Assembly (NCBI GenBank): GCA_001566295.1
Contig: KQ964251.1
Span: 377,838 to 441,837, forward strand
Direction of reading: 5' to 3'
Length of the DNA: 64,000 bases
Source: Microdochium bolleyi
Taxonomy: Eukaryota; Ascomycota; Sordariomycetes; Xylariales; Microdochiaceae
In this document: piece by piece, positions 33,032 to 42,757 of the stretch
Layout of the letters: every line of letters starts with the position of its first letter
How positions within the stretch are numbered: the stretch's first letter is position 1
Notes under the pieces: generated by a model
Database searches by the model: none
The model's input: the letters and a program-made list of their open reading frames with translations, nothing else
What the model was told of the DNA's origin: nothing
Program-made: the position numbers and the translations under genes

Positions 33032-33378
33032 GATGGGTATCCCTGGCGTGCAGGATGGAGTCGTCTTTTGGTAAAAGTAGACTTGGTACGGTGAGTGCGA
33101 GCGGTCTTTGCCGTGGGAGATTGACGAAGAGAACGCGGTCTAGGCAGCGTACTGGTATTTGTTCACGCGTCCCCGGAATCCGAGGAGTGCGCGGGCAAGG
33201 CATCGTGTAAGCCCCGCCCCCACATTTAGACAACCGTTCCCGAGGTCATCGTAGTCCAGGGTCACATCGTGTATTACGGACCACGAGCGACATCACACAA
33301 GGCATCAGAACAAAGCCATAGAAGAAGATGGAAGTCAAAGACTGATCTTTAGCTACACGTGTTTTGACAGGGTTTGCC

Positions 33379-33400
33379 AAAATAAATAAATAAATAAATA
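33379..33400. repeat. AAAT tetranucleotide microsatellite
   Basis: Five consecutive AAAT/AATA units. Confidence 0.9.
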
Positions 33401-33454
33401 TTGAGCGGCTTCATGGGCACGGAAACTTTGAGCATCTGGTTCCTACCCCATTAG

Positions 33455-33868
33455 TCATTGACACTCTATACCTCTGACGCTACAACGCATGTCATTCATA
33501 GCGGCATAGCTCAGCACTTGCATCCTTCCAAAGGTAGATTCCTTAGCCATGCAAAGGCGGTTCTCCCATCCTTGACTATTTGAATACTTCAGAAGCGGAA
33601 GTAGAGACGGTTGATCTAGTGAAATACATGTCCACTCAGCGTCGCAATACGCCTTAGAGAAATGAGAAGCTTGAACCACAGGCAAACTTTCACCAAATTG
33701 AGAGTCTTGATGAGTGCTGGTTCCAACACCTTTTATTTTTAAGTGATTATCATTTCTCCGTATGTACTCAAAAGTGTAACCCACGAAGCTGTCAACCATC
33801 CAACAGCCTGAGCCCGCATCTGAGACTTTACCCGAAGAGTCGCTGGTCCCTGCCAAGCACTTCAACAT
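33455..33868 (-). CDS. doubtful orphan ORF, 137 residues
   Basis: An uninterrupted ATG-started frame of 137 residues in comparatively AT-rich sequence, where stops should be more frequent. I recognise no domain. The product has seven cysteines, no signal peptide and no membrane segment. It sits between two divergent promoters, so chance is a real possibility. Confidence 0.2.
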   Translation of the reverse strand: MLKCLAGTSDSSGKVSDAGSGCWMVDSFVGYTFEYIRRNDNHLKIKGVGTSTHQDSQFGESLPVVQASHFSKAYCDAEWTCISLDQPSLLPLLKYSNSQGWENRLCMAKESTFGRMQVLSYAAMNDMRCSVRGIECQ

Positions 33869-33961
33869 TTTAGTGGGTCACACAGTCACCACAAGAGGCA
33901 CCGAAAATAAGGATGCATCTGCGTGACAACCAAGTCTCAATCTCGACTTGAATTTCCCGAC

Positions 33962-35926
33962 ATGGACCGACACTGGCTCCCGCGTGTAGGCGGCAACTCG
34001 CTGCTCAGCTACGGCTCGGCGGCAGTCGTGGCCGTGGCCGCCCTGCTGAAGTTCCAGGAGCACGCCACCGACTATTTCGGCTCGGAAACCCACTGCTTCA
34101 AGTCGGTGCGGACGAACTGGCAGGACCTTCCCGTGGCCAATTGCTTCACGGTCTCTCCGAAGGGGATCATAACGAGTGTCTACGCCTCAGATCATGGCAG
34201 CAGCAAGGCCGGCTCCCACTCCGGCTCCGAGACAACCAACGAGGGGTATGTCATCCCAGGGCTCTGGGATGGCCATGGCCATCTGCTTCAGTATGGCGAG
34301 TTCTTGCACTCCGTCGACCTCTTCGGCACGACATCCCTCGACGAGGCTCGAGCCCGTGTGCGTGACTACGTCGAGAAGAACCCCCAGGCCGGGTCCAAGA
34401 CAGAGTGGATCAGAGGAGTGGGATGGGACCAGATGGCATATGGCCAGATGCCGACAGCGGTAAGTCATACTCGGAAATCATAATATGCGACGGCCACTGA
34501 AAAGAGCTTATGGCTGATTTGGGGTATCGATCCAGGACGACTTATCCACCGACGATACACTCAAGAATCTTTACGTAAGTCAAAACCCAACTCCGTCTGC
34601 CTGTGATACTATGCTGTTTGGAAACCAAAACTGAAACAGCGTCGCCATCCAGATCGCATTAGACCGCGTAGACGTACACTGCGTCTGGGTGTCCCAAGCG
34701 GTCCTCGACCTGCTTCCGGATTCGATACCGGATGTCCCCGGTGGTGAGATTGTGCGCGATCCCGGCATGGGCGTCTTCTGCGACAATGCCATGGACATTG
34801 CCATGTCTCTGTGGCCAAAGCCCAGTGACGAGAAGAAGAGCACGTACATCAAGTCTGCCATGACCAGCCTGAATGGTCTGGGGATTGTCGGCATGCATGA
34901 CGCTGGAGTTACACCAAACAATCTAGATCTGTACCGCACTCTTGCCAGCGGCCAGGACTGGACAGTCCGCGTGTACGCAATGGTGGAATGCTACAAGAGG
35001 AACACGTTCTGCGCGCATGATGTTGAGCGTCATGTCAGACCAGATGGACGCCTGAGCATCCAGAGCGTGAAGCTTTTTGCGGGTAAGTGGACTCTGTCCG
35101 CTTCTTTGACTTCCTCGGACTAACCACAAGGCATATAGATGGTGCACTGGGAAGCTGGGGCTCCGCCATGATCGAGCCTTACAGCGACCGGCCGGACACA
35201 TCTGGCTCGCTGCTCGTCAACGCCACGGAGTTGACGTACCTGACGACTGTCTGGGCCCAGAAAGGATTCCAGGTCAACATCCACGCCATCGGGGACCTGG
35301 CGAACCGCTACGCCGTCGACGCCATGACCGTGGCGCTGCGCATCCTCTGCCCGGACCTGTCCCAGCCCTTGTCCGCGTGCCAGGCCCAGCACCGCTTCCG
35401 CATCGAGCACTCGCAGATCATCCACCCGTCCGACCAGGACCGCATCCACGCCCTCGGCATCATCCCGTCGATCCAGCCGACGCACGCGACCTCGGACATG
35501 GCGTACGCCGAGCTGCGCCTGGGCCACGAGCGCACCGCGACCGAGGCGTACCGCATGCGCTCGCTGCTCGACCTGAACCCCGTGCTGGGCAGCGACTTCC
35601 CCGTCGAGCCCGCGGACCCGTTCCAGGGGCTGTACGCCGCGATCACGCGGAAGAGCCCACACGCGGGCAAGAGCCCCGACGGGTTCCCAAATGGGTGGTA
35701 CGCCGAGGAAACGTTGACTCTGGACCAAGCTATCCGGGGTTTCACCCTGGGGCCAGCCTACGGCGGATTCATGGAGCAGAAGGCTGGCGTGCTACAGCCG
35801 GGTGCGTTTGCGGACTGGGTCGTCATCGACAAGCCGCTCGAGGAGCTCGGGAGCGTTGAGGAGCTACGCGCGTTCAAAGTCCGCGAGACGTGGGTTGGTG
35901 GGAAGAGAGTGTACAAGAGAGACTGA
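33962..35926 (+). CDS. YtcJ-like metal-dependent amidohydrolase
   Basis: Member of the amidohydrolase superfamily, amidohydrolase-3 group; relatives hydrolyse N-substituted amides or formamides, and the substrate here is unknown. Four exons (33962-34459, 34536-34574, 34653-35082, 35139-35926) give 584 residues. A hydrophobic stretch at 13-31 could anchor the protein or act as an uncleaved signal. Metal ligands visible are H105 and H107 (WDGHGH), the KLFADGALGS motif that supplies the bridging region, H in NIHAIGD, H in HRFRIEHSQ and D in GSDFPVEP. The usual C-terminal AFADWVVIDKPL is present. The start is the ATG at 33962; the open frame upstream of it has no ATG. Exon 2 is only 39 bp. Confidence 0.88.
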
Positions 35927-36366
35927 CCTTGTACAGAGGGAACGAAGACTCCCGGACTTGGGTCCGACGTGACACTCTAGGCTCTCGCAAAAGAACTCGG
36001 TACGAGGGACAACTTAGACTATACACGTAGAACAATATTGTAGAGTTGGCACTGCTAGACAATTGCAGTGCTCATAGATCCATTTTTTCTACAAAGTTTT
36101 GTTACACAAATGTACACCCAAAACCGGTGCAAGCCGCAGCGTCTGCGAAGATTGCGTTTTCCAGGGTCTAACAAGGTCGCTTGCTAAAATCCTGTTATCG
36201 GAGCTGGCAGTCCGACAAGTCCAGGCCATAGAACATAATCGGCTTTTTTAGGGCCTCCCAGGACCTTGGGCGCACTTGCTGGTAGTGCTCCTTGGAGGGC
36301 TGTTGTATCTTGTCCAGCTCTCTTACATCATCACTGCATATATTTCACCATGCTTCGTACCTGCTC
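35927..36366. other. convergent intergenic region
   Basis: 440 bp between two gene ends. Nothing notable was seen. Confidence 0.6.
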
Positions 36367-37141
36367 TTAAGCACCGTACGTCGCCCTAGTAGCCTCGTTC
36401 TGCTTCCTGGTCCGCTGGAGATCCCGCAAAAGCATCTCGGGATGCTTGTGCACCGACGGGTGTAAACCCAGCCCCACGGCCCTGCGCACCGCCTTCGCCA
36501 GCTTCCTCTGGTTCACAGGCCTCAACCCTGTCATGAGCGCAGGCCTGATCCTGCCGTGCGGCGTGATGGCCTCGGCGATGAAGCTAAAGTTCCGGTACAT
36601 GTCGAGCGGCTTCAGGCCCAGGACGTCGACGAGGTCCTGCTTCCGGCTGCTGGCCTGTCGGAACTTGGACATCTCCGAAGGGCTCAGGTCGTGTGGCGAG
36701 TAGATGTCGCCCGTCGCCCACTTGCGGCTGAGCTGCCGTAGGTAGTCTTCGCGCTGGTGGTTCAGCTTCAGCTTCTCCTCGAGCTCCTGCCGCGACTCGG
36801 CTTGCGAGCGGCGCCGCGTGGCTGCTGCGTTGCCGGGCCGCCGGATCGCGGCGTAGAGGTCGGAGGCGCCCTTTGTGCTGTCGCGCGCGAGGAGATTGGA
36901 GCCGGAGGATGAGCCGCCGCCGAGGTCGAGAAGCTGGCTTGTCGCTGTCTTGGGGCCATCTCTGCGGACTGTTGAGAAGTGGGAGAAGATATTAGTGCGG
37001 GTGACCTTTGATAAGAGGGCATTGCGTGTGTGGATGTATACCTGCTTGCCGGCTGGCGGAGGTGCTCAGTTGCGCCAACTGGCAGCACAGCTGCTTCATC
37101 GGCTGTGCAAAAGCACTCGGGGACGTTATCCGGGGGGGCAT
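36367..37141 (-). CDS. RSM18: mitochondrial small-subunit ribosomal protein bS18m
   Basis: A structural protein of the mitochondrial 37S/small ribosomal subunit. Two exons (37141-37042 and 36968-36367) give 233 residues. The first 35 residues (MPPRITSPSAFAQPMKQL and on) look like a presequence. The S18 domain is at the C-terminus: GDIYSPHDLSPSEMSKF, DVLGLKPLDMYRNFSF, and the core TGLRPVNQRKLAKAVRRAVG with GLHPSVHKHPE. Length is usual for fungal Rsm18. It is divergent from IMP3 with only 342 bp between the two start codons. Confidence 0.9.
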
Positions 37142-37483
37142 CGTATTCTGTGTAGATGTGTGTCTCGAAACAGCCAGGTTGAGGCCATTCGTGATCTCAA
37201 AGTTGCAGCCACGCTGGGTGGCCCAGGTGGATTTTACGAGGACGAATCGTAGTGGTTTGCCTACCCGGCACTGGCGAGCCTGCCACAAGCATGCCTTTTG
37301 GCGTACGGAGTAGAAGAGCTCCGCTCAGCCATGAGAGCAGAGGATGGTCTTATCGATAACAAAAAGTTCACCCAGCATCACTGCTTTAGTCTGCCAGTCC
37401 CGTCGTCTTTTGAAGCACTGCGTGATGCCGCTCTGAGCCCAAATTCACCCTATCTCAGTCGCAACACACCAACACCAGACAAA
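37142..37483. promoter_or_regulatory. bidirectional promoter, bS18m / IMP3
   Basis: 342 bp must hold both promoters and both leaders. It carries a TACGGAGTA motif near 37293. No TATA box is obvious. Confidence 0.6.
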
Positions 37484-38095
37484 ATGGTGCGCAAACTCAA
37501 GCACCATGAGCAGAGACTTCTGCGAAAGACAGACTTCATCACATGGAAGCAGGACAATGACCACCGAGATGCAGCTGTAAGTCTCATGCGCCTATCTCAT
37601 TGTGCAGACAGGCTCAGTATCTGACACCACAATCAGGTCATCCGGCGGTACATGATCCAGAAGCCCGAGGATTACCACAGATACAACAAGTTGTGCGGCT
37701 CACTGCGCCAGCTGGCACACCGCCTCACTCTGCTCCCGCCAGACAGCCCTGTCCGGCGCAAGCACGAAGAGCTGCTTCTCAACAAGCTGCTGGACATGGG
37801 TATTTTGCCCACAGCATCGAAGCTCAGTCAGGTCGAGCACGGCGTGACAGTCTCGGCATTCGCTCGCCGGAGGCTGCCCGTTGTCATGACGCGCCTGCGC
37901 ATGGCTGAGACTGTCTCCGCGGCCACTAAGATGGTCGAGCAGGGCCATGTCAGAGTCGGCACGGAGACCGTCACAGACCCCGCGTTCCTGGTCACGAGAG
38001 GCATGGAGGACTTTGTCACATGGACCGTGGGAAGCAAGATCAAGCGCAACATCATGAAGTACCGCGACAAGCTTGACGACTTTGAGCTGTTGTAA
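37484..38095 (+). CDS. IMP3: U3 snoRNP protein IMP3 (S4-domain protein)
   Basis: Part of the Mpp10 complex of the small-subunit processome in the nucleolus; it helps U3 snoRNA pair with pre-18S rRNA. Two exons (37484-37576 and 37637-38095) give 183 residues, exactly the length of yeast Imp3. The protein opens MVRKLKHHEQRLLRKTDFI, includes VIRRYMIQKPEDYHRYNKL and LLDMGILPT, and has an S4 RNA-binding domain from about residue 108 (RRLPVVMTRLRMAETVSAA, EQGHVRVG). The C-terminal NIMKYRDKLDDFELL is typical. Confidence 0.96.
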
Positions 38096-38570
38096 CATTG
38101 GGGAGGAATCGGATGGCAGCATTCCGGGAACTCGAAAAGTTGAGGACTTCCTTCTTCTTCACATGGCATGGCATGGCGTTATGGTTTTGGATTATCTTCG
38201 GGGATGAGTGGCGGCTGCGGGACTACATTTACTGAGTTCACAGCAATACATGTCGGGAGTGCTGACTCAATATGAGATTGCGTGGGATCAATAGAATTAC
38301 AGAGTCCTGTGTGATTACAGTCGACAAATTTAATGTTTGCGGTTCTGAAATTGTGGTTCAACATTGCTCACCATGCCTGCTACGGAAGGCCGGTCGTCGC
38401 TGTCACGTGTTAACGCCCCAGCTTCGTGCCATGGAAGGTCGGATAAGGGAAGGAGCGCGCCACTTCACCTAAATCCCCACCAAACAGTCGCGCAGCATCA
38501 CATGATGGCATGATCAACCACGCACACTCCGCAAGCCGCACATGTCGATGACAATGCTTTCGTCGTCAAG
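38096..38570. other. intergenic region upstream of the ERCC6L2-like gene
   Basis: 475 bp. A TGACTCA (AP-1/Gcn4-type) heptamer is at 38263-38269, about 300 bp upstream of the next start codon. No gene was seen. Confidence 0.5.
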
Positions 38571-41500
38571 ATGAGGCCAACCGGCGCAATCACCATCTCT
38601 GACGATGAGGGTGCAATTCCAGCAAAGATAGTCCGCGGTGCGCCCTCGACAAAGCGCAAGAGATACTCTGAGCCGGTCTTTAAGGTCGAATGGTCAGATG
38701 AGTCTGAGGGTGGTTGGGAGACCTTCAAGAAGCGCAAGAAGGGCAAGGCGTCACGAAGAGTACCAGCAGGCGCAAAGGACAAAGGCAAGGCTGTGGCGAG
38801 AAGCGCCTCAGTCCGCGGCCCTCGCAAGACTCGCAAGGACAAGGACGGCAGGGCCGCTAACGACGATAGCCTGTCCGAAGATGACATCCTGGAGCAAGCG
38901 TTGCCCGACTACCTGCGAATCCGGAGAAGAGATTTTGACCAAAGCTATCGCGCTCATCGCACAGCAGGATTGCGGTTGCCACCGTCGTACGACGATATCT
39001 ACTTCTCGGACGACGAGCAGCCTGCGAAGCTTGAAGTGAAGCCGCGGTTCGACAAGAGAAGTGGTATCAAGCCGAGCCATGAGTACAAAGACATCGTCTT
39101 GGAGCACTCTGCAGGCGTGATCCCAGCACCAATAGCACAGTATCTTCGCGACTACCAGGTTGAGGGAGTCCGGTTCCTGCATCACCTATTCGTCTACCAA
39201 CGAGGTGGCATTCTAGGTGACGACATGGGTCTTGGAAAGACCGTGCAGGTCGCTGCATTCCTCACAGCTGCATTCGGAAAGTCCGGCGACGTACGCGATG
39301 CTAAGCGAATGCGCAAGTTTAGACGCAATAAGGACGACTGGTACCCCCAAGCTTTGATCATATGTCCAGGCTCGCTGACACAAAACTGGAAGAACGAGCT
39401 GAACCGATGGGGTTGGTGGGCATCTGACCTGTATCATGGCGCGGGCAAGGAGGACGTCTTGGATTCGGCCAGAGCTGGCCGCCTCGAAGTCATGATCACC
39501 ACATATGGGACTTACAAGAACCACGCCGACCAGATCAACCGAGTCCAGTGGGACGTTGTTGTCGCAGACGAATGTCACACGATCAAGGAGAGCACGGCTG
39601 GGGTTACAATCGCAATGAACCAGATCAATGCTCTATGCCGCATCGGACTTACCGGAACTGCAATCCAGAACAAGTACGAAGAGTTCTGGACCCTGCTCAA
39701 CTGGACGAATCCTGGCCAATTTGGCACGGTCGGAGAGTGGAAGCGCGCGATCAGCAGGCCCCTCACGATCGGTCAGTCGCATGACGCAACCATGCAACAG
39801 CTAAGAGAAGCCAGAGATGTTGCCGACAAACTTGTCAAGAATCTCCTTCCGCGCTTCTTTCTGAGGCGTATGAAGAGTCTCATTGCACATCAGCTGCCAA
39901 AGAAGAGTGATCGCGTCGTCTTCTGCCCCTTATCGGATCTCCAGCGGACGTCTTACAAGAAGCTGCTGGAAAGTCCAATCGTGGATTTTGTACGCAGCGC
40001 ATTCCAGCTTTGTCGCTGCGGTTCGGGATCGAAAGCAGGATGGTGTTGTGGACAAGTCACTAGCCATGGGGAGTCATGGAAGTCACTGGTCTTCCCGATC
40101 ATTATGGCTCTGCAGAAGCTATCCAGCCACTTCAGCCTGCTTATTCCTCAGCAAGCCGACATGGCTGATAAGCAGCGAAAAGAGTTGCGTTTCCTGCAGG
40201 CTGCACAGCCAGAAAAATGGCAGGAGTTCTACAAAAGCCGCGACTCCCTTCTCTACCTGGCAAATCCCGACTTCTGTGGCAAGTGGAAGGTTCTCCGAAG
40301 ACTGCTCAAATTCTGGCGCGAGGCCGGAGACAAGGTCCTCGTCTTCTCACATAGTGTTCGTCTGCTGCGGGTGTTGCAGTATCTTTTTAGCAATACGTCT
40401 TACTCTGTCAGCTATCTGGACGGCTCGCTCAGTTACGAGGATCGGCAGCTGACGGTCGACGACTTCAACTCAGATCCGAACCAATTTGTCTTCTTGATCT
40501 CCACCAAGGCCGGCGGTGTTGGACTCAATATCACCTCCGCGAATAAGGTAGTCATTATGGACCCGCATTGGAACCCGGCTTACGATCTACAGGCTCAGGA
40601 TCGAGCCTATCGCATTGGTCAGACACGCGATGTCGATGTCTTCCGCCTCATCTCAATTGGCACCATCGAGGAGATTACGTATGCAAGACAAATCTACAAG
40701 CAACAACAGGCGAACATTGGGTACAATGCTTCCAACGAGCGACGATACTTCAAGGGTGTTCAGCAGGATTCCGAGCGAAAAGGCGAAATCTTCGGCATTG
40801 AGAATCTCCTATCTTACCACGGCGACCAAGTTGTCCTACGTGACATTGTCAACAAGACGAACGTGGCGGAAGCTCGAGCTGGCGTGCAACTTTCTAGCAT
40901 TGATATGGAGGATGCCATGAAGGAGGAAGGCGGCGCACTGGTGAAGGAGGAGGTCGACCTGGACGACACTGGCGGACTGAAATCGCTGTCCAACATGATC
41001 ATCAACCCCGACAGTAAGCTTGCGGTCCCAGATCAACCCGCCGCAAAGGAGAGTGACGGCGTCCGCGCCATCTTGGCAGCTGCTGGTGTTGGCTATACCC
41101 ACGAAAACTCGGAGATTGTCGGTTCTTCCAAGATCGAAAATGGTCTCTCGCGCCGGGCGCAGCTGGCTACAGGTCAAGATGTGGAGGGTGATCGTGCTCT
41201 ATTTTTCGACAGCCAGGATGCTAGCTTCATGAAGTTTGAATGCGAGTACAATCCTCCTGAGGATGTATGTCAACGCCAATTTTGTACTATGGCACAGACC
41301 TTCGGATTCGCCAGCGCTACTGAGTTCGCTCTGGCTGTTGAAGGTATGTCACAGGAGCAAAGACGAAACACGCTGGAGTCATTCTACGAGAAGAGGATGG
41401 AGAAGATGAAGCAATCAAACAAAGTCAAGGCTGAGGTCAAAGCCGAAACCAAAGGAGAAGGCATGCCTAAGGCAGAGGCCGGGGCAGCTAAAGACGGGGG

Positions 41501-41780
41501 AAGCATAACACCAGTCAAGACCGAGTCTGGTCATACCAAGACTCTGGGAGAAATTGAGCCATATATATCGACATCCGGCGGAACTCATGCGCTCCACCAG
41601 GACGCTGACACAAAGGCTAACGTCAAACTCGAAGCGAAAGAGTCTCCCAAGTCTTCGATGGAACAGGGAAAGGTGCTCAAGAACGAGAGCTCAGACGACC
41701 TTACACTAGGCAATGGCACGAAGGCATCGAGGCAGACTGTGGTGTGGCTTTCCGATGACGAAGGCGACGACGAATTATGA
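38571..41780 (+). CDS. SNF2-family DNA-dependent ATPase, ERCC6L2-like
   Basis: A 1069-residue nuclear ATPase from one uninterrupted exon. ERCC6L2 acts in DNA double-strand-break repair in vertebrates; a repair role here is inference. Order: a Lys-rich N-terminus with likely nuclear signals (TKRKRY, KKRKKGK); ATPase lobe 1 from about residue 190 (QYLRDYQVEGVRFLHH, DDMGLGKT at about 216, DECH at about 331, GLTGTAIQNKYEE); lobe 2 with VLVFSHSVRLLRVLQYLF, STKAGGVGLNI, DPHWNP and QDRAYRIGQTRDV. A cysteine cluster at about 480 (CRCGSGSKAGWCCG) lies between the lobes, a mark of the ERCC6L2 group rather than of CSB/Rad26. A conserved region follows helicase motif VI, then an acidic/Lys tail ending VWLSDDEGDDEL. 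Motif II is DECH rather than DEAH. Confidence 0.88.
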   Translation: MRPTGAITISDDEGAIPAKIVRGAPSTKRKRYSEPVFKVEWSDESEGGWETFKKRKKGKASRRVPAGAKDKGKAVARSASVRGPRKTRKDKDGRAANDDSLSEDDILEQALPDYLRIRRRDFDQSYRAHRTAGLRLPPSYDDIYFSDDEQPAKLEVKPRFDKRSGIKPSHEYKDIVLEHSAGVIPAPIAQYLRDYQVEGVRFLHHLFVYQRGGILGDDMGLGKTVQVAAFLTAAFGKSGDVRDAKRMRKFRRNKDDWYPQALIICPGSLTQNWKNELNRWGWWASDLYHGAGKEDVLDSARAGRLEVMITTYGTYKNHADQINRVQWDVVVADECHTIKESTAGVTIAMNQINALCRIGLTGTAIQNKYEEFWTLLNWTNPGQFGTVGEWKRAISRPLTIGQSHDATMQQLREARDVADKLVKNLLPRFFLRRMKSLIAHQLPKKSDRVVFCPLSDLQRTSYKKLLESPIVDFVRSAFQLCRCGSGSKAGWCCGQVTSHGESWKSLVFPIIMALQKLSSHFSLLIPQQADMADKQRKELRFLQAAQPEKWQEFYKSRDSLLYLANPDFCGKWKVLRRLLKFWREAGDKVLVFSHSVRLLRVLQYLFSNTSYSVSYLDGSLSYEDRQLTVDDFNSDPNQFVFLISTKAGGVGLNITSANKVVIMDPHWNPAYDLQAQDRAYRIGQTRDVDVFRLISIGTIEEITYARQIYKQQQANIGYNASNERRYFKGVQQDSERKGEIFGIENLLSYHGDQVVLRDIVNKTNVAEARAGVQLSSIDMEDAMKEEGGALVKEEVDLDDTGGLKSLSNMIINPDSKLAVPDQPAAKESDGVRAILAAAGVGYTHENSEIVGSSKIENGLSRRAQLATGQDVEGDRALFFDSQDASFMKFECEYNPPEDVCQRQFCTMAQTFGFASATEFALAVEGMSQEQRRNTLESFYEKRMEKMKQSNKVKAEVKAETKGEGMPKAEAGAAKDGGSITPVKTESGHTKTLGEIEPYISTSGGTHALHQDADTKANVKLEAKESPKSSMEQGKVLKNESSDDLTLGNGTKASRQTVVWLSDDEGDDEL

Positions 41781-42757
41781 GGATGACGATTCTATGATAC
41801 CCCCAATCAGAAATTGCATCAGCTTCGCGGTCGGCGCATATGCATTAAATTAAATCAGCAGTGTTCCAGACTCCGGTTTAGAAAGCAATAATGAGACGCT
41901 GATCCTTCCAACCTCGTGGCATGCCGGCCCCTTCCGCTTGTAAAACTAGTCCGCATTCCAGAGCAATAGTACCTGATCGACAGGCACATTGCCCTTCGTG
42001 GGCGGGCATGGGAATGTTGTGTCTCACAAGATACTCCCACCACCACACATCAAGTTGGCCTTTTCCCAGCTTCACATTCCTGAAGCGCTAGTTGAGCCTC
42101 TACCTCACATTCCCATCCTGCAGGCTACTCGACTGGTGCTCAGCTGAATTCTCCAGCGGCTTTGTCTCATGCTCTGGCCAGCCAACCATCGTGATTTGGG
42201 TGACTGACCTGATCAGGGTCCAGACAGGTCGCCCAGCCCCTGATAAAAGGCATCTCCCAGCCTCGAGATCGCGGAAGCTGCGGGTGAAGCGGCCCTGTGG
42301 CCGCGCGACTGATAGCCCATATGGCCTTGGCAGCTGCTGAGCCATCTGTTAAAAGAATGTGGCTTGCTCACAGCCATCTTCCTGTGGTTGAGCAGCCATG
42401 CCTGAGCTTCACCAACCTTCGAATATCCTGTTGATCATTCCACGACAAGGTAAAACCACATCTTCAAGTGAAAAGCTGAGGTTGGAGAGAGCAAACATGG
42501 ACACAATGGCCATGTCATCGAAGGATAAAATCAAGTCACATCTCCTTCGTATCCTCTACTCTCTTTCCTCATCATCAGCAACATCAACGACAACCACGAC
42601 AGTCACACCAAATACAGCTGTCAAGAGCAGCTGCCATAAGATCTCCGTCAATTTTAATACTTCTTGTGTCGACAACTCAACCTGAACTTCGAATCTCCTG
42701 GCCATCCACTCAATCACCTTCATCAAATTGAGCTGCCACGTGCAACTCTTATCGACC
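41781..42757. other. intergenic region upstream of the But2-domain gene
   Basis: About 1 kb containing the 3' flank of the SNF2 gene and the promoter of the secreted protein. The leader just before 42758 is CA-rich. No gene was seen. Confidence 0.55.

Larger units (their letters stand above)
33032..33961. other. divergent intergenic region, phosphatase / amidohydrolase
   Basis: 0.93 kb with an ATAA microsatellite at 33379-33400 and an orphan open frame at 33455-33868 on the - strand, listed separately. Confidence 0.6.

Noticed and set aside
33923..33961. Upstream GTG start for the amidohydrolase
   Set aside because: The frame is open from a GTG, but nuclear fungal genes start at ATG; the first in-frame ATG is at 33962.
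42728..42757. Upstream TTG start for the But2-domain protein
   Set aside because: Non-ATG, and the ATG at 42758 begins a perfect signal peptide.
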